A DNA stretch of 64,000 bases. It comes from Leucobacter sp. CX169 (GTDB lineage: Bacteria > Actinomycetota > Actinomycetes > Actinomycetales > Microbacteriaceae). Where the stretch lies: assembly GCF_017161405.1 (NCBI RefSeq), contig NZ_CP071051.1, forward strand, positions 2,232,001 to 2,296,000, given 5' to 3'. The notes under the pieces are model-generated. The model did not search any database, had not been told where the DNA came from, and saw only the letters and a program-made list of their open reading frames with translations. Made by a program: the position numbers and the translations under genes. Shown one piece after another: positions 19,880-28,301 of the stretch (position 1 is its first letter; each line of letters starts with the position of its first letter).

Positions 19880-20070
19880 CGAGCGCCGTCACCGGCCTGC
19901 AGCTCCGCGAGCAGCTCCTCGTACACCTGGTCGAACTGCGCGGCGCGCTCCGCGAGCGGCTGGGCCTCGATGACCTCGATGCGACCCAACAGGCCGTCCT
20001 CGGCGGGGCCAGAGGGGGCGGCCTCCGATGACCGTGCGGCCCCCGTTTCTCGCGGCTCGACTTCGTTCAT
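19876..20070 (-). CDS. Small conserved-context protein upstream of tlyA, 64 residues
   Basis: Starts at ATG 20070 and ends in the GTGA overlap with tlyA, so translation is coupled. The first 30 residues are hydrophilic and Pro/Gly/Ala-rich. The rest forms one likely amphipathic helix (RIEVIEAQPLAERAAQFDQVYEELLAELQAG). No membrane segment or signal is present. Short acidic proteins of this type often sit just before tlyA in actinobacteria, with no known function. TACGCT lies 6 nt before the ATG, so it is the leaderless first gene of the tlyA-ppnK-recN transcript. Confidence 0.75.
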   Translation of the reverse strand: MNEVEPRETGAARSSEAAPSGPAEDGLLGRIEVIEAQPLAERAAQFDQVYEELLAELQAGDGAR

Positions 20071-20076
20071 AGCCCC

Positions 20077-20102
20077 AGCGTATCTGGTGAACGCACTACG
20101 AT
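20077..20102. promoter_or_regulatory. Overlapping divergent leaderless promoters
   Basis: Only 38 bp separate the two divergent starts. On the minus strand TACGCT (20077-20082) lies 6 nt before ATG 20070. On the plus strand TACGAT (20097-20102) lies 6 nt before ATG 20109. No -35 elements are clear. The FadR-type regulator encoded on the plus side could affect both directions. Confidence 0.55.
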
Positions 20103-20108
20103 GGGGCC

Positions 20109-20855
20109 ATGGCCCCGACACTGCACGACCAACTCCTGCAGCAGCTCGGAACCGGCATCATGACGGGACTCTTTCCCGCTGGGACGATCCTTCTCGCCGA
20201 TCAGATCGCGCGCGATCAGGGCGTGTCTCGGCCGGTGGTGCGCGAGGCGGTTCGCGTCTTACAGTCCCTCGGCATGGTCGCCACTACGAAACGGGTCGGC
20301 ATCCGTGTACTACCGTCGACCGCTTGGAATCTCTACGACCCCCTCATCATTCGGTGGCGGCTGGCCGTCGGCTCCGCCGGCGGCCAGCTCCGCTCGTTGA
20401 CCGAGCTGCGTTCGGCCGTCGAGCCCAAGGCCGCCGAGATGGCGGCGCTGTTTCGCGACGACCGCACTGCTGCGAAACTCCTCAAGCTTTCCGTCGAGAT
20501 GCGCGAGGTCGGCCGCGCGGGCGATCTCACCCAGTTCCTCGCGCTCGACATCGCATTTCACCGGCTCGTGCTCGCGGCCAGCGGCAACGAGATGTTCGCG
20601 CAGCTCGATAGCGTGATCGCCGAGGTGCTCACCGCCCGCACCGAGCAGGGCCTGATGCCACACCATCCTCACGAGGAAGCGCTCGAGTTGCACGTACGTG
20701 TCGCCGAGGCGATCTGGTCACAGGACGCCGCGGCGGCGCACTCCGCGATGGACCGCATTATGCGCCGCACGGCGGCCGAGGTCTCGCAGACCTGGTCGCA
20801 CCTGCCGCGCCCCTCCGTACTCGCCGAGGCCCCCGCGGGAACTCCCGCCGCGTAG
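20109..20855 (+). CDS. FadR-subfamily GntR regulator (FCD domain)
   Basis: A 248-residue regulator. The N-terminal winged helix (LHDQLLQQLGTGIMTGLFPAGTILLADQIARDQGVSRPVVREAVRVLQSLGMVATTKRVGIRVLP) spans residues 4-68. The FCD effector domain from about residue 90 includes LALDIAFHRLVLAASGN and a HHPHEEALELHVRVAEAI segment, whose Asp and His residues usually bind a metal and a carboxylate ligand. The linker STAWNLYDPLIIRWRL resembles that of sugar-acid regulators such as DgoR. It is convergent with the amidohydrolase gene and is the only regulator in the gluconokinase/ABC transporter cluster, so it probably controls that cluster in response to a sugar acid or related carboxylate. Confidence 0.9.
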   Translation: MAPTLHDQLLQQLGTGIMTGLFPAGTILLADQIARDQGVSRPVVREAVRVLQSLGMVATTKRVGIRVLPSTAWNLYDPLIIRWRLAVGSAGGQLRSLTELRSAVEPKAAEMAALFRDDRTAAKLLKLSVEMREVGRAGDLTQFLALDIAFHRLVLAASGNEMFAQLDSVIAEVLTARTEQGLMPHHPHEEALELHVRVAEAIWSQDAAAAHSAMDRIMRRTAAEVSQTWSHLPRPSVLAEAPAGTPAA

Positions 20856-20866
20856 CCCGCTCGGGG

Positions 20867-22489
20867 CTATTCCCGAGTGAACACGAGTTCGCCGCGCACG
20901 AACGTTGCGTCGACCCGCACCGCGTGCAATTCCTGATCCGCGATCAGGGACAGGTCTGCGTCGAGCACTACGAGGTCCGCGAGCAGGCCAGGCTCGAGCG
21001 CGCCGCGGAGGTCCTCCTGCCGGACGGCGTAGGCAGCGCCGCTCGTCGCGGCGAGCAGGGCACTCTCCCGCGAAAGCGCCTCGTGCGGGAGGAACGGGGC
21101 TTCGGAGTCCCCCGGGTAGGCGCGGTTCACGGCGACGTGAATCCAATCCATCGGGTTCGGCGTCGTGACGGGCCAGTCCGAGCCGAATGCGAGCGGAATC
21201 CCGGCGTGCTCGAGCGAGCGGAACGCATATTGGTGACTGTGCAACGACGGATCAAGGAACGGCAGCGTCATCTCGGTCATCTGGGCGTCGCCTTGCGCCC
21301 AGTAAGGCTGGATGTTCGCGATGACTCCACTGAGCGCCATCCGCCGGATGAGCGCCTCGTTCAACACCTGCAGGTGGGCCAATTGGTGGCGCCGATCGCG
21401 CGCGGGGCTGACCGCCTGGGCCGCCTCGATCATCGAGAGCATTTCGTCGGTCGCCCGGTCCCCGATGACGTGCGCGTGAATATCGAAGCCAGCCCGCTCG
21501 AGCTCGAGCACGACCGGCGCGAGCTCCTCGGGGTCAAAGAACGTGATGCCGAGGTTCGGCTCGCTCTCGCCGTCGAGATAGGGAATCGACACGGCACCGG
21601 TGAGCGTTTCGCACACCCCGTCGTACATGATCTTCACGCCGTTGATGCGGAAACGCTCAGTCTCGCCGAACGCCGTTCGGCGCGTGATGAGCTCTGACAG
21701 CGCACCCATCGGGTCCTCGCGCGGCAGCCAGAGGTTACCAGTGACTTGCCCCAACAGCGCGCCCGTGTCGACGGCGCGCCGGTAGCAGCGTTCGATGTCG
21801 GTGGTCGGCACGAAGTCGCCGACGATGGCCTCCTGCCACCCGGTGATCCCGAGCGAGAAGAAGTGCTGTTGGCCGGTGACGAGTCCCTGGAAACGGGTAT
21901 CGTCGTCCAGCGGTGGGAGCAGGTCGGCCACGAGCAGCATCGCGGCCTCGTGCAGCAGGCCGACCGGGTTGCCCTCGGCGTCCCGTTCGATCTTGCCCCC
22001 GGCAGGATCCTGCGTGTCTTGTGTGATCTCGGCCAGTCGCAGCGCGGCGGAATTCACCCAGGCGCTGTGTCCGTCTTTGTTGCACAGGTACGCCGGGCGC
22101 TCCCCTGTGGACCGGTCGAGCTCAGCGAGCATCGTCGTTGTGTCGGTGAAGTGATCGAGCGACCAGCCCCGTCCGATGATCCAGGGCTGCTCGGGCGAGC
22201 GCGCGCAGTACGACTCAATCAGCTCGACCGCGTGGGCACGGCTGCGGCTGGCAGAGAGGTCGCAACGTGCCAGTTCGATACCGGACTCGACAAGGTGGAC
22301 GTGGGCGTCGGTGAACCCGGGCAACACGCTACGACCCGCGACGTCGAAGAACGTGCCGTCATCGGGTGCAAGCTCCGCCATCGGCACGATCTCGACAATC
22401 CGCTCGTTCGCGACCCGCACCGCGAAGCGTTCGCGTCCGCCGTCGGTGAGTGGCAGCTTGCAGTTGATGAGTGTGAGCGCAGAAGTCAC
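20867..22489 (-). CDS. Amidohydrolase family protein (YtcJ-like)
   Basis: A 540-residue metal-dependent hydrolase with GTG start and AGGAG ribosome-binding site. The metal-binding HxH is in LPGFTDAHVHLVESGIEL (about residues 54-72). The barrel continues with PWIIGRGWSLDHF, HVIGDRATDEMLSMIE and FGSDWPVTTPNPM, and the small beta-domain closes with GLLADLVVLDADLSLI. This is the YtcJ/NfdA-like group, which cleaves amides such as N-substituted formamides, though most substrates are unknown. It is the last gene of the kinase-potA-potD-potB-potC transcript (22 bp after the permease gene), suggesting that it processes the imported compound. It carries an iterated palindrome copy at 22003-22014. Confidence 0.85.
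   Translation of the reverse strand: MTSALTLINCKLPLTDGGRERFAVRVANERIVEIVPMAELAPDDGTFFDVAGRSVLPGFTDAHVHLVESGIELARCDLSASRSRAHAVELIESYCARSPEQPWIIGRGWSLDHFTDTTTMLAELDRSTGERPAYLCNKDGHSAWVNSAALRLAEITQDTQDPAGGKIERDAEGNPVGLLHEAAMLLVADLLPPLDDDTRFQGLVTGQQHFFSLGITGWQEAIVGDFVPTTDIERCYRRAVDTGALLGQVTGNLWLPREDPMGALSELITRRTAFGETERFRINGVKIMYDGVCETLTGAVSIPYLDGESEPNLGITFFDPEELAPVVLELERAGFDIHAHVIGDRATDEMLSMIEAAQAVSPARDRRHQLAHLQVLNEALIRRMALSGVIANIQPYWAQGDAQMTEMTLPFLDPSLHSHQYAFRSLEHAGIPLAFGSDWPVTTPNPMDWIHVAVNRAYPGDSEAPFLPHEALSRESALLAATSGAAYAVRQEDLRGALEPGLLADLVVLDADLSLIADQELHAVRVDATFVRGELVFTRE
22003..22014. repeat. Iterated palindrome GCAGGATCCTGC, copy inside the amidohydrolase gene
   Basis: Perfect 12-bp palindrome, read on the coding strand as Gln-Asp-Pro. 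Confidence 0.65.
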
Positions 22490-22511
22490 CCGCGGCTCCT
22501 TTCGGTCGTGT

Positions 22512-23369
22512 CTACTCCGAGCCGACGAGGGCTCGGGCGGCGCTGGCTGTGGAGGTCCCGCGCGCCAGGATGGCAGCGGCGAGCGCGAGCAGCGCGAGGG
22601 TCGCGATGAGCATGACGGTCGCCATCGCCGCGAGCTCGGGGCGCAGCCCGGAGCGCAGCGAGCTCAGCACGTACACGGGCCACGGGGTGTTTCCGGTGGT
22701 CTGCACGAACGCCGAGATGATGGTGTTGTCGAGGCTCAAGGTGAACGCCATGAGCGCCCCCGCCCCGATGGCCGGGGCGAGCTGCGGAAGGAGGATCTGC
22801 CGGAAGCTGTTCCAGCGCGTCGCGTACAGGTCGGAGGCGGCCTCGGTCAAAGCCGGGTCGAGCGCGCGCACGCGCCCACGCACCAAGAATGACACGACGG
22901 CGGTAGCAAAGAGTGAGTGTCCGATCGCGAGGCGCAACAGCCCGTCGTTCAGGATCGCCACGCCGAAGTCCACGCTCAACGAGGTGAGCCACGGCATCAG
23001 CGATACGGCCTGCACGATCTCGGGAGTGACGAGTACGAGGGCGAGGACAGCCATGACCACAGACGCGAGCGTCCCCGTGCGCATCCCGATCGCGACACCG
23101 AGCAGCGAACCGAGCAGCGTGGAGATCAGCGTTGCGATCACGCTCGCACGCAGCGAGACGCCGACGGCGTGCAGGATCTCTGGCGTCTGGAAGGCCGCCT
23201 CGTAGGCGTTAAACCCGAACCCCTCCCATGCGCCGAGCAGGCGCCCGGTGTTGAAGGAGTACACGACGATGACGGCGAGCGGCGCGAACAGGAAGACCAA
23301 CACCAGGATCCCGAAGATCCGAAGCGCGAGGTCACCGCCGCGGCCACGCGGGCGCGGGTTCGTGGTCAT
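22512..23369 (-). CDS. potC: ABC transporter permease, spermidine/putrescine PotC type
   Basis: Start ATG 23369 overlaps the stop of the other permease gene (ATGA), giving 285 residues. Six hydrophobic helices are visible, beginning with LALRIFGILVLVFLFAPLAVIVVYSFN. The cytoplasmic EAA loop reads EAASDLYATRWNSFRQILLPQLAPAIGAGALMAF near residue 185. The protein pairs with the adjacent PotB-type permease to form the channel of a polyamine-type importer. Substrate identity is inferred from family resemblance only. Confidence 0.88.
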   Translation of the reverse strand: MTTNPRPRGRGGDLALRIFGILVLVFLFAPLAVIVVYSFNTGRLLGAWEGFGFNAYEAAFQTPEILHAVGVSLRASVIATLISTLLGSLLGVAIGMRTGTLASVVMAVLALVLVTPEIVQAVSLMPWLTSLSVDFGVAILNDGLLRLAIGHSLFATAVVSFLVRGRVRALDPALTEAASDLYATRWNSFRQILLPQLAPAIGAGALMAFTLSLDNTIISAFVQTTGNTPWPVYVLSSLRSGLRPELAAMATVMLIATLALLALAAAILARGTSTASAARALVGSE

Positions 23370-24316
23370 GCGGACTCCTTGGTGTGTGCGAGAGCTGCGG
23401 ACGAGCGCTCGATGGGCAGGCGGCGGCGCGCACGCTGCACCACGGCGCACCCCACGCCCACGGCGGCGACCAGTGCGATCGTGAGCACCGTGACCAGGAT
23501 CAGCGTGACCGACATCGCCGAGCCGAGCGCCCAGTTCTGACCCTGCTGGAACTGCCCCGCAATCATCTGGCCGACCATGTTCCCCTTCGCGCCGCCAAGC
23601 ACCTGCGCGGTGATGTAATCACCCATCAACGGGATGAAAACAAGCAACATGCCGGCCAGAATGCCGGGCAGCGCGAGTGGAAGGGTCACCTGCCGGAAGG
23701 TGCCCCAGCGGCCGGCGCCCAGGTCTTTGCTGGCTTCACGCATGGCGGGCGTGAGCCGCTCCATGGCGACGAAGATCGGCAGGATCATGAGCGGCAGGTA
23801 GTTGTAGACGACGCCGAGCTGGACGGCGCCCTTCGTGTACAGCATCGAGAACGCCGCGTCCACGAGACCCGCCTCACGCAGGAACAGTGTGACCGGCCCC
23901 TCGGGCGCGAGCAGAATCTGCCAGCCGATCGTGCGGATGAGGAAGTTTGTCCAGTACGGCACCAGTACGAGCGCGAGCACGACGTAACGCCAGCGCGCGC
24001 TCACCTTCACGGCGAGCCAATACGCGAACGGCACCGAGATCAGCAAGCAAATGAACGTGCCGATCGCCGCAATCTGCAGGGTGTTCGCGAACGTCTGCAG
24101 GAAGGCGCCGCTGAGCGCCTCGCCGTAGCGCGCGAGCGAGAGCACGGAGTTGTCGTGGGTGCCATAGAGCCCCGGCTTTTGCCCGAAGCTGTACCAGACC
24201 ACCACCAAAATGGGGACCGCAAAGAACAGCAGCATCCACGCCATCCCCGGCGCCGCGAGCAGCGCAGCCGTGCCGCGCTGCTCGGCGCCGGAGGTCCGAG
24301 TTCTCGCCGCGCTCAT
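23366..24316 (-). CDS. potB: ABC transporter permease, spermidine/putrescine PotB type
   Basis: A 316-residue inner-membrane protein with six helices (first AALLAAPGMAWMLLFFAVPILVVVWYSF). The EAA loop is EASKDLGAGRWGTFRQVTLPLALPGILAGMLLVFIP at about residues 195-230. It overlaps the binding-protein gene by one base and the PotC-type gene by four, so all transporter parts are made from one message. Its basic C-terminus (RARRRLPIERSS) is cytoplasmic. Confidence 0.9.
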   Translation of the reverse strand: MSAARTRTSGAEQRGTAALLAAPGMAWMLLFFAVPILVVVWYSFGQKPGLYGTHDNSVLSLARYGEALSGAFLQTFANTLQIAAIGTFICLLISVPFAYWLAVKVSARWRYVVLALVLVPYWTNFLIRTIGWQILLAPEGPVTLFLREAGLVDAAFSMLYTKGAVQLGVVYNYLPLMILPIFVAMERLTPAMREASKDLGAGRWGTFRQVTLPLALPGILAGMLLVFIPLMGDYITAQVLGGAKGNMVGQMIAGQFQQGQNWALGSAMSVTLILVTVLTIALVAAVGVGCAVVQRARRRLPIERSSAALAHTKESA

Positions 24317-25461
24317 CAGGCTCCCGCGCGCGCCTTCATCTCGGAGACGATCGCCATGCGCGTCTCCTGGGCGGCGTTGATCTGGCCGGTGTACATGCGC
24401 GCCTTCTCCTCCTCGGAGGGGAAGATCATGTCGAGCAGCTCGACGTCGCGCGCCACCAGCTCGTCCTGCGAGGCGCCGATTCCGGTGCCGTACCCGACGA
24501 ACTCCGTGTTCCGCGCAGACTCCTCGATGCCCAGCGAGAAGTCGATGAACTCGTACGCGGCATCGATGTTCTTCGCGCCCTTGACGATGGCCCAGTTGTC
24601 GGTCCAGAGGTTCGTCTCAGGCGTCGGCAGCACCCACTTCCAACGATCGGGGTCGCCGCTCGCCAGGATTCCCCGGCGGGCCTCACCGTTCCAGGTGTGT
24701 ACGAGGGCCTGCGACCCCTGGGGAATGGCGCCGCCGCCCGGGGCCGAGTCGAACGCCGAGATGTGCGGGGCGAGGTCGTCCACGAGGAACTTGCGGATCT
24801 GCTCGAGTTCACCCTTGTCCTGCGTACTCTGGTTCCAGCCTCGAGCGAAGCACAGAATCGAGCAGATCTCGCCCGGGTCATCGGCGAGCGACGTGCGCCC
24901 GCTCGCCTCGTTCTGGGCCGCGTCGATGAAGTCATCCCACGAGACGAGGTCGCGCGTAATCACTCGGGTGTCATACGCGAAGCCGGTCGTGCCCCAGAAC
25001 TTCGGCACGGTGTAGCTATTGTCGGGGTCCCACTCCTGGCCCATGAATGCAGCATCGACGTTGCCAATATTCTTCAGACGGCTGAGGTCGAGCTTCTCCA
25101 GAAGGTCGTTCTCCGCCATCTGCGGCACGAACACACCCGTGGGGATCACCATGTCGTAGCCGCTCGTGCCGCGCGCTGCAACGAGCTTCGCGATCATTTC
25201 CTCATTGGAGGAGTACGAGTCAATGGCGACCTTCTTGCCGAACTCCTTGACGTTCGTGGGGTCGTCATAGCCAGCCCAGGAGTACACGCGCATCGTGCCG
25301 GCGCCAGCGCCGCCACCGGACGTGCCCGAGCCGCTCGGGGCACAGGCCGCGAGCGCAAGCGTCGCGCCCGCCCCGACGATGCCGCCGAGGAAGAGCCGAC
25401 GGGTCAGCTCCAACTCACGGGCGCGCGGAACAAGGATCTTGGGAATGCGTGATTCGGTCAT
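24316..25461 (-). CDS. potD: Polyamine-type substrate-binding lipoprotein (PotD-like), probable Tat export
   Basis: A 381-residue binding protein. The N-terminus has LTRRLFLGGIVGAGATLALAACAPS: twin Arg, a hydrophobic stretch and a Cys lipobox (LAAC), so it is probably exported by Tat and lipid-anchored. The mature part begins RVYSWAGYDDPTNVKEFGKK and includes GYDMVIPTGVFVPQMAENDLLEKLD and VPKFWGTTGFAYDTR, characteristic of the spermidine/putrescine-binding family. It delivers ligand to the PotB/PotC-type permeases. The true ligand may differ from polyamines given the gluconokinase and amidohydrolase in the same cluster. Confidence 0.9.
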   Translation of the reverse strand: MTESRIPKILVPRARELELTRRLFLGGIVGAGATLALAACAPSGSGTSGGGAGAGTMRVYSWAGYDDPTNVKEFGKKVAIDSYSSNEEMIAKLVAARGTSGYDMVIPTGVFVPQMAENDLLEKLDLSRLKNIGNVDAAFMGQEWDPDNSYTVPKFWGTTGFAYDTRVITRDLVSWDDFIDAAQNEASGRTSLADDPGEICSILCFARGWNQSTQDKGELEQIRKFLVDDLAPHISAFDSAPGGGAIPQGSQALVHTWNGEARRGILASGDPDRWKWVLPTPETNLWTDNWAIVKGAKNIDAAYEFIDFSLGIEESARNTEFVGYGTGIGASQDELVARDVELLDMIFPSEEEKARMYTGQINAAQETRMAIVSEMKARAGA

Positions 25462-25489
25462 GAGATTCTCTCCCTTGAGATAGACGGGG

Positions 25490-26581
25490 TCAGACGGCGG
25501 ATACTGCGGGGAAGACGGCGACGTGCTCGGACTGCCACGACGCGAGGACGCGGTCGCCCGCGGCGAAGCGGTGCGGGTCGACGGTGCGCGCGGCCCGGGT
25601 GATCAGCGTCGCGCCAGCGGGTGTCCGCACGACGTACTGACGGGCATCGCCCAGGGTATTTACGGCCTCGACCGTGCCCGCCACGGCGTTGATCGGGGCG
25701 TGCACCGACTCCGGCGCGAGCGAGATTGCCTCGGGCCGGATGGCAACCGTCACCGAGCCCGATCGGGGCCCGGCCACACTGTGGAAGCGCACCCCGTCAC
25801 CAGTGACGAGCAGCCCGTCACCCTCGGCGCGGACGTCGTCGAAGAAGTTCTGCTGGCCGACAAACCCTGCCACGAAGCGGCTCGCGGGGCGCTCGTACAC
25901 GGTCTCGGGGTCATCGAGCTGCTCGATCCTGCCGCCATTCATAATGGCGACTCGGTCGCTCATCGCGAGCGCCTCGCCCTGGTCGTGGGTGACGAACAGG
26001 AAAGTGGTGCGCAGTCGGGTCTGGATGAGGCGCAGCTCGATTTGGACCTCTTCGCGCAGCTGCCGGTCGAGTGCCGCGAGCGGCTCATCGAGCAGCAGCA
26101 CGCGCGGGCGGTTGACGAGCGCACGGGCGAGGGCGACGCGCTGCTGCTGACCGCCCGAGAGCTGAGCGGGCTTGCGGTCCGCGAAACGCTCAAGTCGCAC
26201 GAGCTGCAGCACGTCGGCGACCCGCTCGGCGATCTCCGACTTCGAAATGCGTCGCTGACGCAGGCCGTACGCGACGTTCCCGGCGACGGTGAGGTGCGGG
26301 AATAATGCGTAGGACTGGAAGACAGTGTTTACCTCGCGCTTGTTCGCGGGAAGGCCCGTAATGCTCTCGCCGTCTAGCAGGATCTCGCCCGCATTTGGCT
26401 GCTCGAACCCGGCGATCATGCGCAGCGTGGTTGTCTTGCCGCAGCCTGACGGGCCGAGGAGCGAGACGAACTCCCCCGGGTTGAGCTGGAGGTCGAGCGC
26501 GTCAACCACCGTGGAGTTTCCGAAGCGCTTGGTGATCCCGCGCAGCTCGAGCGTTGAACCGTTGGGTACAGGGGTACTCAT
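25490..26581 (-). CDS. potA: ABC transporter ATP-binding protein, PotA type
   Basis: A 363-residue importer ATPase. Walker A is LLGPSGCGKTTTLRMIAGFE (about residues 41-60), followed by the Q-loop FQSYALFPHLTV, the signature LSGGQQQRVALARALVN, Walker B VLLLDEPLAALD and the switch His in VTHDQGEALAM. A C-terminal TOBE domain (about residues 270-355) is present as in polyamine and other MalK-like ATPases. The start overlaps the kinase gene stop (ATGA). Unlike the classical potABCD order, the binding protein gene comes second. Confidence 0.93.
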   Translation of the reverse strand: MSTPVPNGSTLELRGITKRFGNSTVVDALDLQLNPGEFVSLLGPSGCGKTTTLRMIAGFEQPNAGEILLDGESITGLPANKREVNTVFQSYALFPHLTVAGNVAYGLRQRRISKSEIAERVADVLQLVRLERFADRKPAQLSGGQQQRVALARALVNRPRVLLLDEPLAALDRQLREEVQIELRLIQTRLRTTFLFVTHDQGEALAMSDRVAIMNGGRIEQLDDPETVYERPASRFVAGFVGQQNFFDDVRAEGDGLLVTGDGVRFHSVAGPRSGSVTVAIRPEAISLAPESVHAPINAVAGTVEAVNTLGDARQYVVRTPAGATLITRAARTVDPHRFAAGDRVLASWQSEHVAVFPAVSAV

Positions 26582-27117
26582 CGCGTCTCCTCCAGATGTT
26601 CATGTGCAGCTTCGAGCGTGCGCAGCCAGTCGGCGGCGGCTGCGGCGATCTCTTCGACCGGGCGGTCGATCTCCAAGCAGGCCACGCCGGGTTCGCCGGC
26701 CGGCGATTCGAGCGTGTTGAGCTGGGAGTTCAGCAGGCTCGCGGGCATGTAGTCGTGACTGCGTTCGGCAAGGCGTGAGGAGATCACGCGCGAGTCCCCA
26801 TCCAGGTGCACAAACGCCAGTTCCGGGCTGTAAGCGCGCAGCAGCGTGCGGTAGCTCAGCTTCAGCGCCGAACATGCGACGACCGGCGCGGAGCCGTCCC
26901 GCGATCCCGCGGCGATTGCAAGCCCCACGATGCGCAACCAGGGCTCCCGGTCGGCGTCGTTCAACGGGGTCTCCGCTTCCATCTTGCGCCGGTTCTCGGC
27001 GGGGTGCAGGTGATCCGCGTCGATGAACGGACGGCCCAACAGGGCCGCCAACGCCTCTCCCACGGTACTTTTACCCGCGCCAGAAACGCCCATGATCACT
27101 ACCGGCACCTGTGCCAT
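26578..27117 (-). CDS. gntK: Gluconokinase (GntK family)
   Basis: ATG 27117 follows GAGGGGACGCGG and gives 179 residues, the usual size. The P-loop VVIMGVSGAGKSTVGEALAALLGRPFIDADHLHPAENRRKM matches gluconokinases, as do the PLNDADREPWL and VVACSALKLSYRTLLR segments and FVHLDGDSRVISSRLAERSHDYMPASLLNSQLNTLE. The enzyme makes 6-phosphogluconate from gluconate and ATP. It is the first gene of the transcript that also encodes a polyamine-type ABC importer and an amidohydrolase, an unusual grouping. A FadR-type regulator with a sugar-acid-like linker lies at the far end. Confidence 0.92.
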   Translation of the reverse strand: MAQVPVVIMGVSGAGKSTVGEALAALLGRPFIDADHLHPAENRRKMEAETPLNDADREPWLRIVGLAIAAGSRDGSAPVVACSALKLSYRTLLRAYSPELAFVHLDGDSRVISSRLAERSHDYMPASLLNSQLNTLESPAGEPGVACLEIDRPVEEIAAAAADWLRTLEAAHEHLEETR

Positions 27118-27144
27118 CCGCGTCCCCTCGTTGCAGCTCACTCA

Positions 27145-27172
27145 ACAATAAACCATATTTATAGATCGTCAA
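27145..27172 (-). promoter_or_regulatory. Promoter of the gluconokinase/ABC transporter operon
   Basis: On the minus strand, TTGACG (27167-27172), a 16-bp spacer and TATTGT (27145-27150) form a good sigma-70-type pair upstream of ATG 27117. The region is very AT-rich compared with its surroundings. Confidence 0.65.
27148..27162. promoter_or_regulatory. Candidate operator ATAAA-N5-TTTAT
   Basis: ATAAACCATATTTAT is an inverted repeat inside the promoter spacer, overlapping the -10 box. A regulator bound here would block RNA polymerase. The FadR-type protein encoded at 20109 is the likeliest candidate. Confidence 0.5.
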
Positions 27173-27264
27173 GTTTGGCAAAGAGCAGATGTAAGGAGTT
27201 GAGCGCGGAAGCACAGCGCCCGGCGAGATCACGCCGGGCGCCGGCTCGCCGGGCACTGGGAGTG

Positions 27265-28299
27265 CTACAGCCAGTGGTCGGCGTACAACGCCTCGGGCAC
27301 GCGCAGCCCGTAGATCGCGAGGCCGGACGACCAGATCGCCGCGCAGCCCGCGCGCAGGAGATCGATCTGGGAGTCGCCCTCAGCGACGATCTCGACCACG
27401 TTGGCGTTCATGCGCACGCGCGACCGACCGACCCGGTGGCTGCCGTCGCGCATGCGCTCCGTCTCGGGGTAGGGCAGGTGCAGATCGGCGAGGCTTGCCA
27501 CAATATAGTCAGGCCGCATGTCCGCTGAGGCGGCAACGAGCTGCTTGGGACGATCCGCGCCGGTGAGCACGTGCAGTGAAGGGATCCCTGCGGCGATCGC
27601 GCCCTTGATATCCGTGTCGAGGCGGTCGCCCAGCATCAGCGCGTTGCGCGTGCCGAACCGCTCGATCGCCGTGTCGAAGATTGCACGTTCGGGCTTTCCC
27701 GCAAAGACCGGGAGCCGCTGGACCGCGGTGTGGACGGCCGAAACAAGCGTCCCGTTTCCGGGCGCCATCCCGCGCGCAACCGGAATCGTCCAGTCGGTGT
27801 TCGTCGCGATCCAGGGCAGCGGCGGCTGGCCCGGGCGCTCGGCGAGCGCGAACGCCGCCTCGGCAAGGTGCTCCCAGCCAACCTGCGGGGCAAAGCCCTG
27901 CACGACCGCATCGGGGTTGTCCTCCGCGCTGCGCGTGACGCGGTAGCCGGCCTTCGTAAGCTCATCGACCACGCCTTCGCCACCGACGACGAGCACCAGG
28001 GCGTGTGCTGGCACGTGCTCGGCCAGCAGCATGACCGCCGCCTGCGGCGACGTCACCACGTCTGCAGCGGTGGTGTGCAGCCCGAGCGAGGTGAGCTGCT
28101 CGGCCACCGCGACATCGGTCCGCGACGCGTTATTCGTGACGTAGCCGAGTCGTACGGTCTCCGAGGCACGGTTCAGCGCATCAACGGCCCCAGGGAGCGC
28201 CAGCGGCCCGCGGTAGACGACGCCGTCGAGGTCAGCGAGTACGAGCTCGCGTCCCTCGATCGGCGCAGCACCTGCGGCGGCGCGACGAAAGAGCGCCAC
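27265..28299 (-). CDS. HAD-superfamily class IIA phosphatase (NagD-like)
   Basis: A 344-residue hydrolase starting with GTG 28299, two bases after the stop of the upstream gene, with GCAGGAG as ribosome-binding site. Motif I is LADLDGVVYRG (nucleophile Asp, about residues 21-31), motif II is GYVTNNASRT, and motif IV is NALMLGDRLDTDIKGAIAAGIPSLHVLTG. The class II cap lies between them (VLVVGGEGVVDELTKAGYRV, ATNTDWTIPVARGMAPGNG). NagD-type enzymes dephosphorylate sugar phosphates, nucleotides or toxic by-products, so the substrate is open. In many actinobacteria this gene directly precedes the tlyA group, but here it is separated from it by the transporter cluster. Confidence 0.9.
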   Translation of the reverse strand: MALFRRAAAGAAPIEGRELVLADLDGVVYRGPLALPGAVDALNRASETVRLGYVTNNASRTDVAVAEQLTSLGLHTTAADVVTSPQAAVMLLAEHVPAHALVLVVGGEGVVDELTKAGYRVTRSAEDNPDAVVQGFAPQVGWEHLAEAAFALAERPGQPPLPWIATNTDWTIPVARGMAPGNGTLVSAVHTAVQRLPVFAGKPERAIFDTAIERFGTRNALMLGDRLDTDIKGAIAAGIPSLHVLTGADRPKQLVAASADMRPDYIVASLADLHLPYPETERMRDGSHRVGRSRVRMNANVVEIVAEGDSQIDLLRAGCAAIWSSGLAIYGLRVPEALYADHWL

Positions 28300-28301
28300 G
28301 A

